Notes: generated by a model from the letters alone, not told the origin. A stretch of 64,000 bases of DNA from Borrelia recurrentis A1 (GCF_000019705.1 NC_011244.1:248001-312000), one strand, 5' to 3'; counted from the stretch's first letter, positions 18,793 to 30,148 are shown. Numbers and translations are program-made.

Positions 18793-19392
18793 ATGAAAAC
18801 ATTATTCTTTGCAACTAGCAATATAAATAAAATAAACGAAGTGAAACAAATCTTAGATATACCCAAAATAAAAATAGAGATTCCTCAAAATTTTGATATA
18901 AAAGAAACAGGAAAAACATTTAAAGAAAATTCACTATTAAAAGCAAAAGCTTTATTTAAAATTTTAAACAACAAACAACCTGTCTTTAGTGAAGATTCTG
19001 GATTATGCATAGAAGCACTAAATATGGAACCTGGTATTTATTCAAAAAGATATGATCAATATAAATTAGGAAAAAAATTGGACAACAATGAAAAAAATCA
19101 TCTTATTATAGATTTAATGAGAGAACAAAATAATAGAACAGCATATTTTATATGTGTAATCAGTTATATTGATGTAGATGGAACAATAAATAATTTTGAA
19201 GGCATGCTTAAAGGAACAATTGCTCTAAATATTGATTATTATCAAAAAAATGGATTTGGATATAATCCAATATTTTTAACTACAAATAATAAAAGACTAA
19301 GCGAATTAAATCTTGAAGAGAAAAACAAAATATCTCACAGAGGAATAGCATTTGATAAATTTAAAAAATTTTTAATGCAATTTTTAGATTAA
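18793..19392 (+). CDS. rdgB: dITP/XTP pyrophosphatase (RdgB/Ham1 family)
   Basis: Removes non-canonical purine nucleotides (dITP, XTP) from the pool. The 199-residue length is normal. [16 protein letters not shown] is the substrate-binding start, [11 protein letters not shown] holds the catalytic acidic residues, and [10 protein letters not shown] and [10 protein letters not shown] complete the family pattern. No Shine-Dalgarno is present. TATTAT and TATATA lie 5-10 nt before the ATG, so the transcript may be leaderless or the site may be incidental. The 204 bp between this gene and the divergent M23 gene hold nothing else I can identify. Confidence 0.93.
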   Translation: MKTLFFATSNINKINEVKQILDIPKIKIEIPQNFDIKETGKTFKENSLLKAKALFKILNNKQPVFSEDSGLCIEALNMEPGIYSKRYDQYKLGKKLDNNEKNHLIIDLMREQNNRTAYFICVISYIDVDGTINNFEGMLKGTIALNIDYYQKNGFGYNPIFLTTNNKRLSELNLEEKNKISHRGIAFDKFKKFLMQFLD

Positions 19393-19436
19393 GACCAAAA
19401 ACTAAATTTTAAAAGCCAGTACAATCTCCAACTTAA

Positions 19437-19465
19437 TTGTAAAATTATAAGTAAAGATTTAAAAT
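19437..19465 (+). promoter_or_regulatory. Promoter for pepF and following genes
   Basis: TTGTAA (19437-19442), a 17-nt spacer and TAAAAT (19460-19465) give a predicted start near 19472, about 46 nt before pepF. The next genes (pcs, dedA, tRNA-Leu, leuS, exporter) follow with short gaps and no visible terminator. Confidence 0.45.
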
Positions 19466-19517
19466 GGTTATTATTGATAATTTATAAAGTTTTATATTAA
19501 ACAATGGAGATAATTTA

Positions 19518-21287
19518 ATGATAGAAAGAAATGAAATCAATGAAAATGACAAATGGGACTTATCTTCTTTATTTAAAGACAACGAAGAATATAAAAATAC
19601 TGTTAAACAAATAAGATCAAAACTGCAAAATTTTAAAAAATACGAAACCTTAGAATTTGACCTAAATACATTTAAAGAAGCAATAAATTATTATTACGAG
19701 ATTGAAGAAGAAATAGAGAGAACAATATATTACACACACATTCAACTAGAAACAGACGTAAGCAATCAAACTTCAAATGAACTTCGTGCCATGAACATTA
19801 ATCTAGAAACAGAAGCATCAAATATCACATCATTCTTTATTCCAAAAATTTTAAAAATAGAAACAACAAAAATAAAAGAATGGCTTCAAGACAAAGAACT
19901 TAAAGATAAAAAAATAGCTATTGAAAAAATTTTAAGAGAAAAACAACATATCTTAAGCGAAAATGAAGAAAAAATACTTGCCAATTACACATCTCTCTAC
20001 TCATCATACAGTGATATATTCTCAGCATTAACAAATGCAGACATGGAATTTGGAGAAATTAATGGGCAATTATTAAGTAATTCCACTTACACCCTATTTC
20101 TTCAAAACGAAAATCAAGAAATACGCAAACAAGCTTTTTTAAAATTTTATCAAGAATATAAAAAACATGAAAATACACTGGCCAATCTTTTAATTGCTGA
20201 TATTAATAAAAATAAATTTTTAGCAAAAACAAGAAATTTTCAAGACACTATCTCAATGAAGCTTTTTCAAAATAACATTGATAAAACAGTTTATACAAAC
20301 TTAATAGAAACGGTTAATGAAAATTTATCTGTACTTCATGAATATTATGAATTTAGGAAAACAATACTTAATCAAGAATATTTAAATCATTATGATGTTT
20401 ATGTTCCTTTAACAAAAAACATTAAATTTAAGCATTCTTTTCAAGAAGCTTGTGATAAAATTTTAAAATCACTTGAAATATTAGGAAGCGAATATATTGA
20501 TGTATTAAGAAAAGGGCTTTTAGAAGAACGTTGGGTTGACAAATATGAAAACAAGGGAAAAAGAGCAGGAGCATTTAGCGCAGGATCATATAATGGAAAG
20601 CCTTATATATTAATGAACTATAAAGATGAATCTATAAGAGATATGTTCACCTTAGCTCATGAGGCAGGACATTCAATGCACTCATACTTTAGTATCAAAA
20701 ACAATCCATTCCCTCACTATCAATACTCCATTTTTGAAGCAGAAATAGCATCTACAGTAAATGAACAAATCCTTGCAGAATATTTACTTGAAAATGAAAA
20801 CGACATTGAAAAAATAAAATATATTAAACTAAATCAAATTGATGATTTACTTGCAACATTTTTTAGACAAACAATGTTTGCAGAATTTGAATATACAATT
20901 CACGAAATGATCAACAAAAATGAACCAGTAGTAAAAGAAACCATTAAATCAATTTACTTGAATTTATTAACAAAATATTTTGGTAAAAGTCTTAAGTTTG
21001 ACCAAAAAAGCTCATTAGAATGTCTTAGAATCCCACATTTCTACTCTCCATTTTACGTATATCAATATGCAACAGGCATAACAGCTGCTCTTTTAATATA
21101 TAAAAATATAAAAAATAATAAAAAAGATGCAACTAAGAATTACATCGACTTTTTAAAAACAGGAGGCTCAAAATATCCCCTAGATTCTTTAAAAGTTACC
21201 GGTGTTGACTTAAACTTAAAATCAACAATACAAAATACAATTAACATATTTAAAGAACATCTTGATAATGTAAAAAAATTATTTTAG
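19518..21287 (+). CDS. pepF: Oligoendopeptidase F
   Basis: An M3-family cytoplasmic zinc peptidase that degrades short peptides, useful in an organism that must import amino acids as peptides. The 589-residue protein carries the zinc site TLAHEAGHSMHSYFS (HExxH, near residue 383) with the third ligand in FEAEIASTVNEQ, and the C-terminal substrate region IPHFYSPFYVYQYATG. GGAG precedes the ATG. It ends 14 bp before pcs. It is intact and of typical length. Confidence 0.95.
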   Translation: MIERNEINENDKWDLSSLFKDNEEYKNTVKQIRSKLQNFKKYETLEFDLNTFKEAINYYYEIEEEIERTIYYTHIQLETDVSNQTSNELRAMNINLETEASNITSFFIPKILKIETTKIKEWLQDKELKDKKIAIEKILREKQHILSENEEKILANYTSLYSSYSDIFSALTNADMEFGEINGQLLSNSTYTLFLQNENQEIRKQAFLKFYQEYKKHENTLANLLIADINKNKFLAKTRNFQDTISMKLFQNNIDKTVYTNLIETVNENLSVLHEYYEFRKTILNQEYLNHYDVYVPLTKNIKFKHSFQEACDKILKSLEILGSEYIDVLRKGLLEERWVDKYENKGKRAGAFSAGSYNGKPYILMNYKDESIRDMFTLAHEAGHSMHSYFSIKNNPFPHYQYSIFEAEIASTVNEQILAEYLLENENDIEKIKYIKLNQIDDLLATFFRQTMFAEFEYTIHEMINKNEPVVKETIKSIYLNLLTKYFGKSLKFDQKSSLECLRIPHFYSPFYVYQYATGITAALLIYKNIKNNKKDATKNYIDFLKTGGSKYPLDSLKVTGVDLNLKSTIQNTINIFKEHLDNVKKLF

Positions 21288-21301
21288 TAAAGGAGTAAGC
21301 T

Positions 21302-22006
21302 TTGATAAAAATAAATCTTATTTTAGCTTGGTTAGTACATATTTTAACGGCTTCTGGATTAATAGTTGGTTTTTATTCAATAATTGCAATAATAAACACA
21401 GATTATAATCTCTTGATAAAACTTACGATTTTGGGACTTTTAATTGATGGAATTGATGGAACACTTGCAAGAAAGTTAAAAATCAAAGAAGTAATACCAA
21501 CAATTAATGGAGAACTCCTTGACAACATCGTAGACTATATAAACTATACATTCATTCCAACAATATTCTTTTATTATAGTAATTTTATACAAGAGAAATA
21601 TAAAATAATAATATGCATTGGAATTTTGCTTGCATCAGCATATCAATTTTCACAATTAGATGCAAAAACAAGTGATGATTATTTTAGAGGTTTTCCATCA
21701 TTATGGAATTTTCTAATAATTTTCAATGTAATATTTGAAATTAACAAAAACACAAACATTATCATAATATTATCGTGTATTGCATTTAGTTTTGTACCAA
21801 TTAAATTCATTTATCCATCAAAAACAAAAGAACTAAAATATATAACGCTTCCTATAACAATAATAACCTCCTTATTAATAATACTAATAATATTCATCAA
21901 ATTACCAGATATATATTTAACAATAGGCAAAACATTGATAATTATTTACTGTTTATATCTCATCTTAGCAAGCATATATTTAACTTGCAAAACAAAACAA
22001 AAATAA
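21302..22006 (+). CDS. pcs: Phosphatidylcholine synthase
   Basis: Condenses CDP-diacylglycerol with choline to make phosphatidylcholine, a major membrane lipid of Borrelia. The 234-residue membrane protein has about seven hydrophobic segments and the CDP-alcohol phosphotransferase signature from DGIDGTLARKLK to GELLDNIVDY, with correct D-G-AR-G-D-D spacing. The start is TTG at 21302, preceded by AAGGAG. Assignment to choline rather than another alcohol rests on family resemblance and the known gene at this position in Borrelia (BB0249). Confidence 0.88.
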   Translation: MIKINLILAWLVHILTASGLIVGFYSIIAIINTDYNLLIKLTILGLLIDGIDGTLARKLKIKEVIPTINGELLDNIVDYINYTFIPTIFFYYSNFIQEKYKIIICIGILLASAYQFSQLDAKTSDDYFRGFPSLWNFLIIFNVIFEINKNTNIIIILSCIAFSFVPIKFIYPSKTKELKYITLPITIITSLLIILIIFIKLPDIYLTIGKTLIIIYCLYLILASIYLTCKTKQK

Positions 22007-22016
22007 TGAGTTATTT

Positions 22017-22631
22017 ATGTACATAATATTAGAATTTATAGATCTAAATATTGCTTATGCACCAATTGTATTTTTTGTATTACTAATTCTTGCAGGCCTT
22101 AACATCCCAATTTCTGAAGATGCAATAGTAATAATGGGTGGAATACTTGCCAGTCGTAAAAACGAATATACAATATTAATATTTCTAGGAATTTTTTGGG
22201 GAGCTTATATTGGAGATATAATTTCATTTTATATAGGTAGATTCTTAGCTAATAAATTCCTTAAGCAAAAAACAAAAACAAATAACTTACTAGACAAAAT
22301 AAATTACTACTATAAACACTATGGAAGTTTGACTTTACTATTTGGCAGATTTATTCCTTTTGGATTTAGAAATGCAATATTTATATCTGCAGGAATGGGC
22401 AACATGCATAGTAGTAACTTTTTTATAATTGACCTTTTTGCAGCAATGATATCAATTACTACCTACTTCACATTAAGTTTTAAAATAGGAGAATCATTTA
22501 ATACAATATTCCCTAAAATAAGATTTATTTTACTAATAATATTTATAATAATAATAATAATAATACTGATCTTATTAAGATATATTCTAAAAAAGAAAAA
22601 ACCTAAAAAAGTTGACAAACTTTTCGAATAG
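22017..22631 (+). CDS. DedA-family membrane protein
   Basis: A 204-residue SNARE-associated/DedA (VTT) protein. Family marks are the N-terminal NIPISEDAIVIMGGILASR, GIFWGAYIGDIISFYIGR and LLFGRFIPFGFRNAIFISAGM. DedA proteins are lipid flippases or transporters needed for membrane homeostasis; some move undecaprenyl phosphate or phosphatidylethanolamine. The short isoleucine-rich last membrane segment and the basic tail are normal for Borrelia. It starts 10 bp after pcs and ends 18 bp before a tRNA gene, so it probably belongs to the same transcript. Confidence 0.87.
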   Translation: MYIILEFIDLNIAYAPIVFFVLLILAGLNIPISEDAIVIMGGILASRKNEYTILIFLGIFWGAYIGDIISFYIGRFLANKFLKQKTKTNNLLDKINYYYKHYGSLTLLFGRFIPFGFRNAIFISAGMGNMHSSNFFIIDLFAAMISITTYFTLSFKIGESFNTIFPKIRFILLIIFIIIIIIILILLRYILKKKKPKKVDKLFE

Positions 22632-22649
22632 CAAATATAATATGTATGC

Positions 22650-22733
22650 GCTGTGGTGGTGGAAGTGGTATACACGCTAGCTTGAGGGGCTAGTGGGCGT
22701 AAGCCCATGCTGGTTCAAGTCCAGTTCACAGCA
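22650..22733 (+). tRNA. tRNA-Leu, anticodon GAG
   Basis: An 84-nt cloverleaf with a long variable arm, as expected of class II tRNAs. The acceptor stem begins GCTGTGG and ends TCACAGC plus discriminator A. The anticodon stem CTAGC/GCTAG closes the loop TTGAGGG, giving GAG (codons CUC and CUU). The variable arm pairs GGGC with GCCC. The T-arm loop is TTCAAGT. CCA is not encoded. The gene lies between dedA and leuS, the gene for the enzyme that charges it. Confidence 0.95.
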
Positions 22734-22830
22734 TCTATTAGGAGCAAATTAAGGGCTACAAAGTTTTAAAATAACAACATAAATATGCTGCGTCAATATT
22801 AGCAGAGTGTTGCTATGCACTGAGGAATAA

Positions 22831-25359
22831 ATGTCTAAATATGACTTTAAAAAAATAGAAAAAAAATGGCAAAATTATTGGGATAAACACAAAACATATA
22901 AAGTAAACGAAGATCCAAATGTTCCAAAAGAAAAAAGAATCTATATTCTTGACATGTTTCCTTATCCTTCAGCTAATGGACTCCATGTCGGACACCCTGA
23001 AGGTTATACGGCCACTGACATATTAACAAGATATAAGCTTTTAAATGGATTTAATGTACTTCATCCAATGGGGTTTGATAGTTTTGGATTACCTGCAGAA
23101 AATTATGCAATACAAACAGGAAAACATCCTAAAAAAATAACAGAAAAAAATATTGAAAAATTTAAAGAACAAATTAAAGCATTAGGATTTGCATATGATT
23201 GGGACAGAGAAATTAAAACTCATGATGTAAATTATTATAAATGGACACAATGGATCTTCCTTCAATTATATAAAAAAGGCTTGGCTTACACAAAAGAAAT
23301 ACCTGTCTGGTATTGTCCTGATCTTGGAACAGTGCTTGCAAATGAAGAAGTAATTCAAACACCCGATGGACCTAGATCAGAACGGGGGTTTCATAAAGTA
23401 GAAAGAAAACCTTTAAGACAATGGCTACTCAAAATCACCAAATATGCAGAAAGACTTATTAGAGATCTTGAAGAAGTAGATTGGCCTGACTCTGTCAAAG
23501 AAATGCAAAAAAATTGGATTGGAAAATCAACAGGAGTTGAAATTGAATTCTTAATAAAGGAAAGTAAAGAAAAAATAAAGGTATTTACAACAAGACCAGA
23601 TACAATTTTTGGAGTAACATATTTAGTACTTGCCCCAGAACATCCTATGGTAGATAAAATCACGAAAGATGAACTTAAACCTATAATATCAAAATATAAA
23701 GACAAAGAAATCCTTAAAAGCGATCTTGAGAGGACTTCTCTTGAAAAAGATAAAACAGGAATATTTACAGGGGCATATGCTATTAATCCAATAACTAAAG
23801 AGGAAATACCAATTTGGATAGGAAGTTATATACTTGGCACTTATGGAACTGGAGCTGTAATGAGTGTTCCTGCACACGATGAACGAGATTTTGAATTTGC
23901 AAAAAAATATAATTTGCCTATCAAACAAGTGGTCTCTCAAACTGGAACTAATGAAGTATTAATAAAACCATTTACCGAAAATGGTATTTCAATTAACACA
24001 CCTACAGAATTTAACAATCTCAAAACTATAGAAGTAAAAACAAAAGTAATAAAATGGCTTATAGAAAATAAAATGGGCCAAGAAAAAGTTAATTATAAAC
24101 TTAGAGACTGGATTTTCTCAAGACAGAGATACTGGGGAGAACCTATTCCTATTTTATTTGATGACAACCTAAATGAAATACCATTAAACGACGATGAACT
24201 ACCCTTAACACTTCCAGATATAGAAAATTATAAACCATCTGGCACAGGAGAATCGCCTCTCTCAAAAATTAAAGACTGGGTAAATGTTAAACGTAACGGG
24301 AAAATATATAAAAGAGAAACAAACACAATGCCCCAATGGGCAGGCTCATGTTGGTACTATATACGCTACCTTGATCCTCATAACGAAAAAGAATTTGCAA
24401 ATAAAGAAAAAATCAATTATTGGATGCCAGTTGATCTTTATATTGGAGGCGCTGAACATTCAGTGCTACACTTATTATACGCAAGATTTTGGCATAAAGT
24501 TCTTTATGATTTAGGATATGTTAATATAAAAGAACCCTTTAGAAAACTTATAAATCAAGGAATGATAACATCATTTGCATATCAAGACGAAAATGGTATT
24601 TTAATTCCCAATGATGAAGTGGAAAAAAAAGACAACAAATTTTTTTCAAAAAAAAATAATAAAGAACTAAAACAAATAATAGCAAAAATGTCCAAATCAC
24701 TTAAAAATATAATAAATCCGGATGACATCATTAAAGAATACGGTGCAGATTCAATGAGAATATATGAAATGTTTATGGGACCTTTAACCGACTCAAAACC
24801 ATGGAATACACAAGGACTCATTGGAATTTTTAGATTTTTAAACAAAATATGGCTCATCAAGAACAAAGAACTTACTAACGAAACACCTCCAAAAGAAATA
24901 ATATCGGAACTGCATAAAACAATAAAAAAAGTTACAGAAGATATAGAAACTTTAAATTTTAATACCGCAATTTCAACATTAATGATATTCATAAACGAAC
25001 TTCTAAAACATGAAAAAAATTACTTAAAAATATTTAGACCTATAAGCATTATCTTATCACCATTTGCACCACATTTAGGAGAAGAATTATGGGAATTCAT
25101 GGGCGAACAATCCAGTATATTTAAAAATGCAAAATGGCCAAAATATGATTTAAATTCAATTATTGATGATACAAGAGAAATTGTACTACAGGTTAATGGT
25201 AAAACAAAAGACAAAATTATGATAAAAAAAGACACTGATGAGAAAACTCTTAAAAAGATTGCTTTTAATAATCAAAAAATTATACAAAATATAAACAATA
25301 AACAAATAATAAAAATTATTACAGTTAAAGACAAACTTGTAAATATAGTAGCAAAATAA
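22831..25359 (+). CDS. leuS: Leucyl-tRNA synthetase
   Basis: Class I synthetase of 842 residues that attaches leucine to tRNA-Leu. It shows the HIGH-type motif as HVGH in [16 protein letters not shown], the editing (CP1) domain with [12 protein letters not shown] and the conserved [15 protein letters not shown], the catalytic-core [16 protein letters not shown], and KMSKS as [13 protein letters not shown] precedes the ATG. A 97-nt leader separates it from tRNA-Leu; I see no obvious riboswitch in the leader, only short weak stems. No defect seen. Confidence 0.97.
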   Translation: MSKYDFKKIEKKWQNYWDKHKTYKVNEDPNVPKEKRIYILDMFPYPSANGLHVGHPEGYTATDILTRYKLLNGFNVLHPMGFDSFGLPAENYAIQTGKHPKKITEKNIEKFKEQIKALGFAYDWDREIKTHDVNYYKWTQWIFLQLYKKGLAYTKEIPVWYCPDLGTVLANEEVIQTPDGPRSERGFHKVERKPLRQWLLKITKYAERLIRDLEEVDWPDSVKEMQKNWIGKSTGVEIEFLIKESKEKIKVFTTRPDTIFGVTYLVLAPEHPMVDKITKDELKPIISKYKDKEILKSDLERTSLEKDKTGIFTGAYAINPITKEEIPIWIGSYILGTYGTGAVMSVPAHDERDFEFAKKYNLPIKQVVSQTGTNEVLIKPFTENGISINTPTEFNNLKTIEVKTKVIKWLIENKMGQEKVNYKLRDWIFSRQRYWGEPIPILFDDNLNEIPLNDDELPLTLPDIENYKPSGTGESPLSKIKDWVNVKRNGKIYKRETNTMPQWAGSCWYYIRYLDPHNEKEFANKEKINYWMPVDLYIGGAEHSVLHLLYARFWHKVLYDLGYVNIKEPFRKLINQGMITSFAYQDENGILIPNDEVEKKDNKFFSKKNNKELKQIIAKMSKSLKNIINPDDIIKEYGADSMRIYEMFMGPLTDSKPWNTQGLIGIFRFLNKIWLIKNKELTNETPPKEIISELHKTIKKVTEDIETLNFNTAISTLMIFINELLKHEKNYLKIFRPISIILSPFAPHLGEELWEFMGEQSSIFKNAKWPKYDLNSIIDDTREIVLQVNGKTKDKIMIKKDTDEKTLKKIAFNNQKIIQNINNKQIIKIITVKDKLVNIVAK

Positions 25360-25369
25360 CGAGGCAAAA

Positions 25370-27637
25370 ATGGATCTAGCGACTCTAGGTATTAAACATA
25401 AAGTTTTCATATTAACAACATTCACACTAATAACAATTATTTTAGGATTTTTCTTAAAAGATATAAAATTTGACTCCAACATCTTAAAACTCATACCAAA
25501 AAATGCACAAATTGAACAAACTCTAGACATAGACAAAAGTAGTTCTCTATTATCAACAATAGTAATGTTTAAAGACAAAAAAAATATTTTCAATAAAGAA
25601 ACTTTTAGAAAAATTAATGAAGTAGCAAATGATATAGTCAATATTTTAAAAGTAACACCCAACTCCGTTACGAGCATATTTACTTACTTCCCACAACTAA
25701 AAAAAGATGTATACACAGATGAAGATATAATCAACATAAAAAATAAAATTAACGCAACACCATTTATTAAAAAGCTATTTCTAAATGATGATGAAACTTT
25801 AATATACTTTATAATAATATCAACAACAGATACTAAGACAAACTTTAGTCAAAGCTTAAAAAACGAACTTGAAGCAATGGAAGACACAATTAAAAGACAT
25901 GAAACTGATACTCTAAAACTTTACTTAACAGGAGATCTTGTAGTAAGAGAAAAAATACTCAATTATATGGCTGATGACTTTAAATTGTTAGGACCATTTG
26001 CTGCAATCGTAGTCATTGTATCACTCTATCTTATTGTAAAAAATATACTAGGAGCAATAATTCCCGTACTCATTGCAATATGTGCTTTAATTTGGACTTT
26101 TGGAATTAAAAGTCTTTTTATGTCTCCAATTACTGTCCCAGAAACAACAATGATAGTCCTACTAATTTCAATTGGATGTGCTAATGCTGTACATATAATA
26201 AATGGAGTATTAAAACAAATTAATAAAAATAAACCCTTAACCGAAATAGCCATCATAACTACAATTAAAACACTCAAAACACCAATAATTTTAACTTCTC
26301 TCACAACAGCTTTTGGCTTTTTATCGCTAATCACTTCATCTATTCAAGCATATAGAACAATGGGAATTTTTATGTCACTGGGTGTCATTATTGCAATGTT
26401 TATGTCCTTATTAGTACTACCTGGAATATTAGTTAAAACACCATTTAAACATAATAACAAAAAAAACACTCATACTTTTCTTGAAAAGCTTTCGCTAATA
26501 AACCAAATAATTACAAAATGGATATTAAATAACAAATACATTTCATTCATTATAACCGTAATAATTTTACTGAGCTCAATTATAGGACTTTTTAAAATAG
26601 AAATTAATTTCGATGAAAAAGATTATTTTAAAGAAAATACAAGTGTCAAACAAACACTTAACTTGATGCAAAAAGAAATAGGAGGAACCTCAGTAATTAA
26701 AATTGAAATTAATGGCACCCCAGGTGAATTTAAAAATGAACAAAAAATGAAAAATTTGGATTTAATTACAGATAATATTGATAAATTCAGTTATAAAACA
26801 CAATCCAATTCAATAAATGGCATTATAAGACTTATGAATTTTAAATTTAAAAAAGAAAATCCCAAAGAATACAGATTACCTGAAAATCAAGCTGTATTAA
26901 ACAAGCTAATACTATTAATTAGCAGAAGCAATTCCATTAAAAATATGACTAATATGTATATCAATAATGATTGGTCGCAAATATCAATCATTATAAGAAC
27001 TGATCAAAATTCAACTGAAGAAATTAAACAATTTGCAGACTATGCAAGCAATGTGATTGATAAATATATGCCAGGACATGAATACCATTTTTCAGGTGCT
27101 TATGACAAAATACCTATATCACAAACTATGGTAAGAGAACAAATCACAAATATTATTACAACACTTAGTGCAATAGCAATATTACTAATAATATTCTTTA
27201 AATCAATAAAAACTGGGATTATCATTGCAATTCCAGTAGCATGGTCGGTATTTTTAAATTTTGCAGTAATGAAACTTTTTGGAATAACATTAAATCCTGC
27301 AACAGCAACAATTGCCTCTGTTAGTATGGGCATAGGTGTAGATTATTCTATTCACTTCTTTAATGCATTTATATTAAACTATCAAGTAACTAAGGACTAT
27401 AAAAATGCTTTACTTGAATCAATTCCTAACGTATTTAATGGAATATTTGCAAACTCAATATCGGTAGGAATAGGATTCTTAACATTAATATTTTCAACTT
27501 ACAAAATAATTGCAACACTTGGAGCAATAATAGCTTTTACTATGTTAACAACATCTATTGCATCATTAACACTACTTCCATTATTAATTTATATATTTAA
27601 ACCAACTGTTAAAACAATAAGTACAATAAAAGTATAA
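25370..27637 (+). CDS. RND/MMPL-family exporter
   Basis: A 755-residue predicted exporter of the RND superfamily. One N-terminal membrane segment is followed by a large periplasmic loop, then five segments with the family motif region (ISIGCANAVHIINGVL). A second membrane segment plus loop (~residues 385-590) is followed by five more segments with SMGIGVDYSIHFFNAF. The internal repeat and the GxxxDY pattern are typical of MMPL and patched-like proteins that move lipids or hydrophobic molecules. No outer-membrane or adaptor partner lies next to it. It starts 10 bp after leuS with GAGG upstream and is convergent with lon; the 62 bp between them show no clear terminator. Confidence 0.85.
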   Translation: MDLATLGIKHKVFILTTFTLITIILGFFLKDIKFDSNILKLIPKNAQIEQTLDIDKSSSLLSTIVMFKDKKNIFNKETFRKINEVANDIVNILKVTPNSVTSIFTYFPQLKKDVYTDEDIINIKNKINATPFIKKLFLNDDETLIYFIIISTTDTKTNFSQSLKNELEAMEDTIKRHETDTLKLYLTGDLVVREKILNYMADDFKLLGPFAAIVVIVSLYLIVKNILGAIIPVLIAICALIWTFGIKSLFMSPITVPETTMIVLLISIGCANAVHIINGVLKQINKNKPLTEIAIITTIKTLKTPIILTSLTTAFGFLSLITSSIQAYRTMGIFMSLGVIIAMFMSLLVLPGILVKTPFKHNNKKNTHTFLEKLSLINQIITKWILNNKYISFIITVIILLSSIIGLFKIEINFDEKDYFKENTSVKQTLNLMQKEIGGTSVIKIEINGTPGEFKNEQKMKNLDLITDNIDKFSYKTQSNSINGIIRLMNFKFKKENPKEYRLPENQAVLNKLILLISRSNSIKNMTNMYINNDWSQISIIIRTDQNSTEEIKQFADYASNVIDKYMPGHEYHFSGAYDKIPISQTMVREQITNIITTLSAIAILLIIFFKSIKTGIIIAIPVAWSVFLNFAVMKLFGITLNPATATIASVSMGIGVDYSIHFFNAFILNYQVTKDYKNALLESIPNVFNGIFANSISVGIGFLTLIFSTYKIIATLGAIIAFTMLTTSIASLTLLPLLIYIFKPTVKTISTIKV

Positions 27638-27699
27638 AGATTATAAGTAATATATCTCAAAAACATTAAAACACAAATTAAACTTAAAACTTTATAAAA

Positions 27700-30123
27700 T
27701 CAAAATAACAATTTAATTACTTCTTTCATACTATCTACAAGATGAAAATTTATACCATTTTTAATATTAATAGGAATATCATCAAGATCTACTTTATTTG
27801 CTTTAGGAATAATAATGTGCTCAACACCATTTCTCTTAGCAGCAATTATTTTGGCTTTCAATCCACCAATAGCCATTACATTACCTGTTAATGATAACTC
27901 TCCTGTCATAGCCAAATTGGGTCTTACAGTCTTATTAAGAGCCAGAGATATAAAAGCACTAGCAATAGTAATTCCAGCAGAAGGCCCATCTTTTGGAGTA
28001 GCACCTTCTGGAATATGCAAATGTATCATGTATTTTTCAAAAAAGGACTTATGCACTTTAAGTTCATTACTAATACTATTGACATAAGTAAACGCAATAT
28101 TTGCAGATTCTTTCATAACATCTCCAAGCCTACCTGTCAACTTAATACCAGGAGATTTAGATTCAGTCTTTACAGTCTCAATAATCAAAGTTGACCCACC
28201 ATAATTGGTCCATGCAAGACCCATTACCATACCTGGAGACATAGCTTTATCTAAAAATTTTTCTTTTCTAAATACAGGAATGCCAATATACTCTTCCAAA
28301 TTTTCCTTAGAAATCTGATATGCTTTGACAGATTTATCTTCAACAAGCTTTCTTGCAATTTTTCGAACAATTTGTTTTAAATATTTCTCAAAATTTCTCA
28401 GTCCATTATCTCTAGCATATTCTCTAGCTATCTGAACAAGAGATGAACTTTGAAATTTTAAGGAATCTTTATCAACACCATTTTCCTTTAAGACCTTTGG
28501 TATCAAATATTTTCTTGCTATCTCTATTTTTTCATCATCAACATATCCTGAGAGTTGAATTACCTCCATCCTATTTAATAAAGGTGTAGGTATTGTTTCA
28601 AGAGAATTGGCCGTTAAAATAAAAAATACATTAGAAATATCAAAAGGCAAATCAAGATAATGATCTCTAAAATTAACATTTTGTTCGGGATCTAAAACCT
28701 CAAGAAGAACTGAAAACGGATCTCCATAATGAGAAGACGATACCTTATCAATTTCATCTATTAAAAAAACAGGCGAATTTGTTTTTGTAATTCTGAGTCC
28801 TTGAATAATTTTTCCAGGTAATGCTCCTACATAAGTTCTTCTATGTCCTTTAATTTCTGATTCATCTCTTATACCACCTACAGAAAATCTAAAAAATTTC
28901 GTATTAAGAACTTCAGCAATAGCTGCTCCTATCGAGGTTTTACCAACCCCAGGTGGACCAACTAAAAGCATAATAGCCCCTTTTTGAGATTTTCTTAATT
29001 TAAGGACAGAAATATATTCAATAATTCTATCTTTAACCTCCCTCATGCCATAATGAGTTTTATCTAAAATTTTTTCTGCGCTTTGCAAATTAAATTTATC
29101 AAAATCAACCTTGGTATCTTCCCAAGGAAGATTTGTAATAAGTTCAAGATAATTCCTAACTACAATATACTCAGACGAATGTCTCTCAAGAAATGAAAAC
29201 TTCTCAAGCTCCCTTCCAACCGCATCTAAAGCTTCTCCTTTTAAAGCTAAAGCATCTATTTTAGATTTCATTTTTAAAAATTCACTATTCTTCTCATCTC
29301 CAACACCAAGTTCAGTCTTAATAGCTTTAAGTTGTTCCTTTAAAAAGAACTCTTTTTGCTGTTTTTCTAATTTTTCTTGAATACCTTTAGCAATTTTATT
29401 TTGAATCTCAATCAGGTTTAATTCTTCATAAAGCAATTCTAAAACCTTTTTAAGCCTATCCTTAACACTTAATGTTTCAAGCACCTCTTGATGAGATTCC
29501 TTTGAAGACGCTATCATTCCTGCAACAACATCACATAATCTACCCTTATCTTCAATATTCACCATATTTAACTGAAATTCGGGCATTTTCCTATGTGAGA
29601 ATATTTCTTTAGTTTTAAGTAAAATACTACTATAAATTGCTTTTAAATTAACATCATACTTTTTAATTGGAATTTGCTTTAAATAATCAACTTCAATTAT
29701 TGGAAAATCCTCATTAAGAACAACTTTAACAAATTTAACTCTATCAATAGTGGAAACAAAAATATTATATCCACCATCAGGAAGATTAATCTTTTTTACT
29801 ATTTTAGCAGTAACACCAACAGAATAAATATCCTTCTGATAATTAATAGTTAATTTACCATCCTTATTATTCCCTGATTTTTCTAAAAATTTATCACGCA
29901 AAACAAATAAAGAAATAATTCCATTACCTTTAATAACATAATCAACAGCCTTCATATCAATATCAGAAACTATAACAATTGGAATAAACATACTTGGAAA
30001 TACAGGATGTGATGGAACAGCAATTAAAGGTACTCTTACGGGTTTATCAAAATGTGGCAAAATGCCTCCAGAGTTCTTTGAACGCTTCTTTTCCTTAGAA
30101 ACAGTATCTTTTATTTCTTCCAT
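27700..30123 (-). CDS. lon: ATP-dependent protease Lon
   Basis: Lon degrades misfolded and regulatory proteins in the cytoplasm. The N-terminal substrate domain starts VPLIAVPSHPVFPSMFIPI. The AAA+ module has Walker A GPPGVGKTSIG and Walker B VFLIDEIDKV. The protease domain carries the Ser-Lys pair in PKDGPSAGIT and GGLKAKIIAAKR. The frame is open to an ATG at 30150, but a promoter (30149-30177, minus strand) places the predicted transcript start near 30142. I therefore choose the ATG at 30123, which follows AGGGAGA and gives 807 residues. Borreliae carry two Lon proteins; this position matches Lon-1. Confidence 0.93.
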   Translation of the reverse strand: MEEIKDTVSKEKKRSKNSGGILPHFDKPVRVPLIAVPSHPVFPSMFIPIVIVSDIDMKAVDYVIKGNGIISLFVLRDKFLEKSGNNKDGKLTINYQKDIYSVGVTAKIVKKINLPDGGYNIFVSTIDRVKFVKVVLNEDFPIIEVDYLKQIPIKKYDVNLKAIYSSILLKTKEIFSHRKMPEFQLNMVNIEDKGRLCDVVAGMIASSKESHQEVLETLSVKDRLKKVLELLYEELNLIEIQNKIAKGIQEKLEKQQKEFFLKEQLKAIKTELGVGDEKNSEFLKMKSKIDALALKGEALDAVGRELEKFSFLERHSSEYIVVRNYLELITNLPWEDTKVDFDKFNLQSAEKILDKTHYGMREVKDRIIEYISVLKLRKSQKGAIMLLVGPPGVGKTSIGAAIAEVLNTKFFRFSVGGIRDESEIKGHRRTYVGALPGKIIQGLRITKTNSPVFLIDEIDKVSSSHYGDPFSVLLEVLDPEQNVNFRDHYLDLPFDISNVFFILTANSLETIPTPLLNRMEVIQLSGYVDDEKIEIARKYLIPKVLKENGVDKDSLKFQSSSLVQIAREYARDNGLRNFEKYLKQIVRKIARKLVEDKSVKAYQISKENLEEYIGIPVFRKEKFLDKAMSPGMVMGLAWTNYGGSTLIIETVKTESKSPGIKLTGRLGDVMKESANIAFTYVNSISNELKVHKSFFEKYMIHLHIPEGATPKDGPSAGITIASAFISLALNKTVRPNLAMTGELSLTGNVMAIGGLKAKIIAAKRNGVEHIIIPKANKVDLDDIPINIKNGINFHLVDSMKEVIKLLF

Positions 30124-30148
30124 AAAGTATTCAATCTCCCTAGATTTC

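Noticed and set aside
22734-22830. A T-box or other riboswitch in the leader of leuS.
   Set aside because: Only short weak stems are visible, there is no T-box sequence or terminator, and T-boxes are not known from spirochetes to my knowledge.
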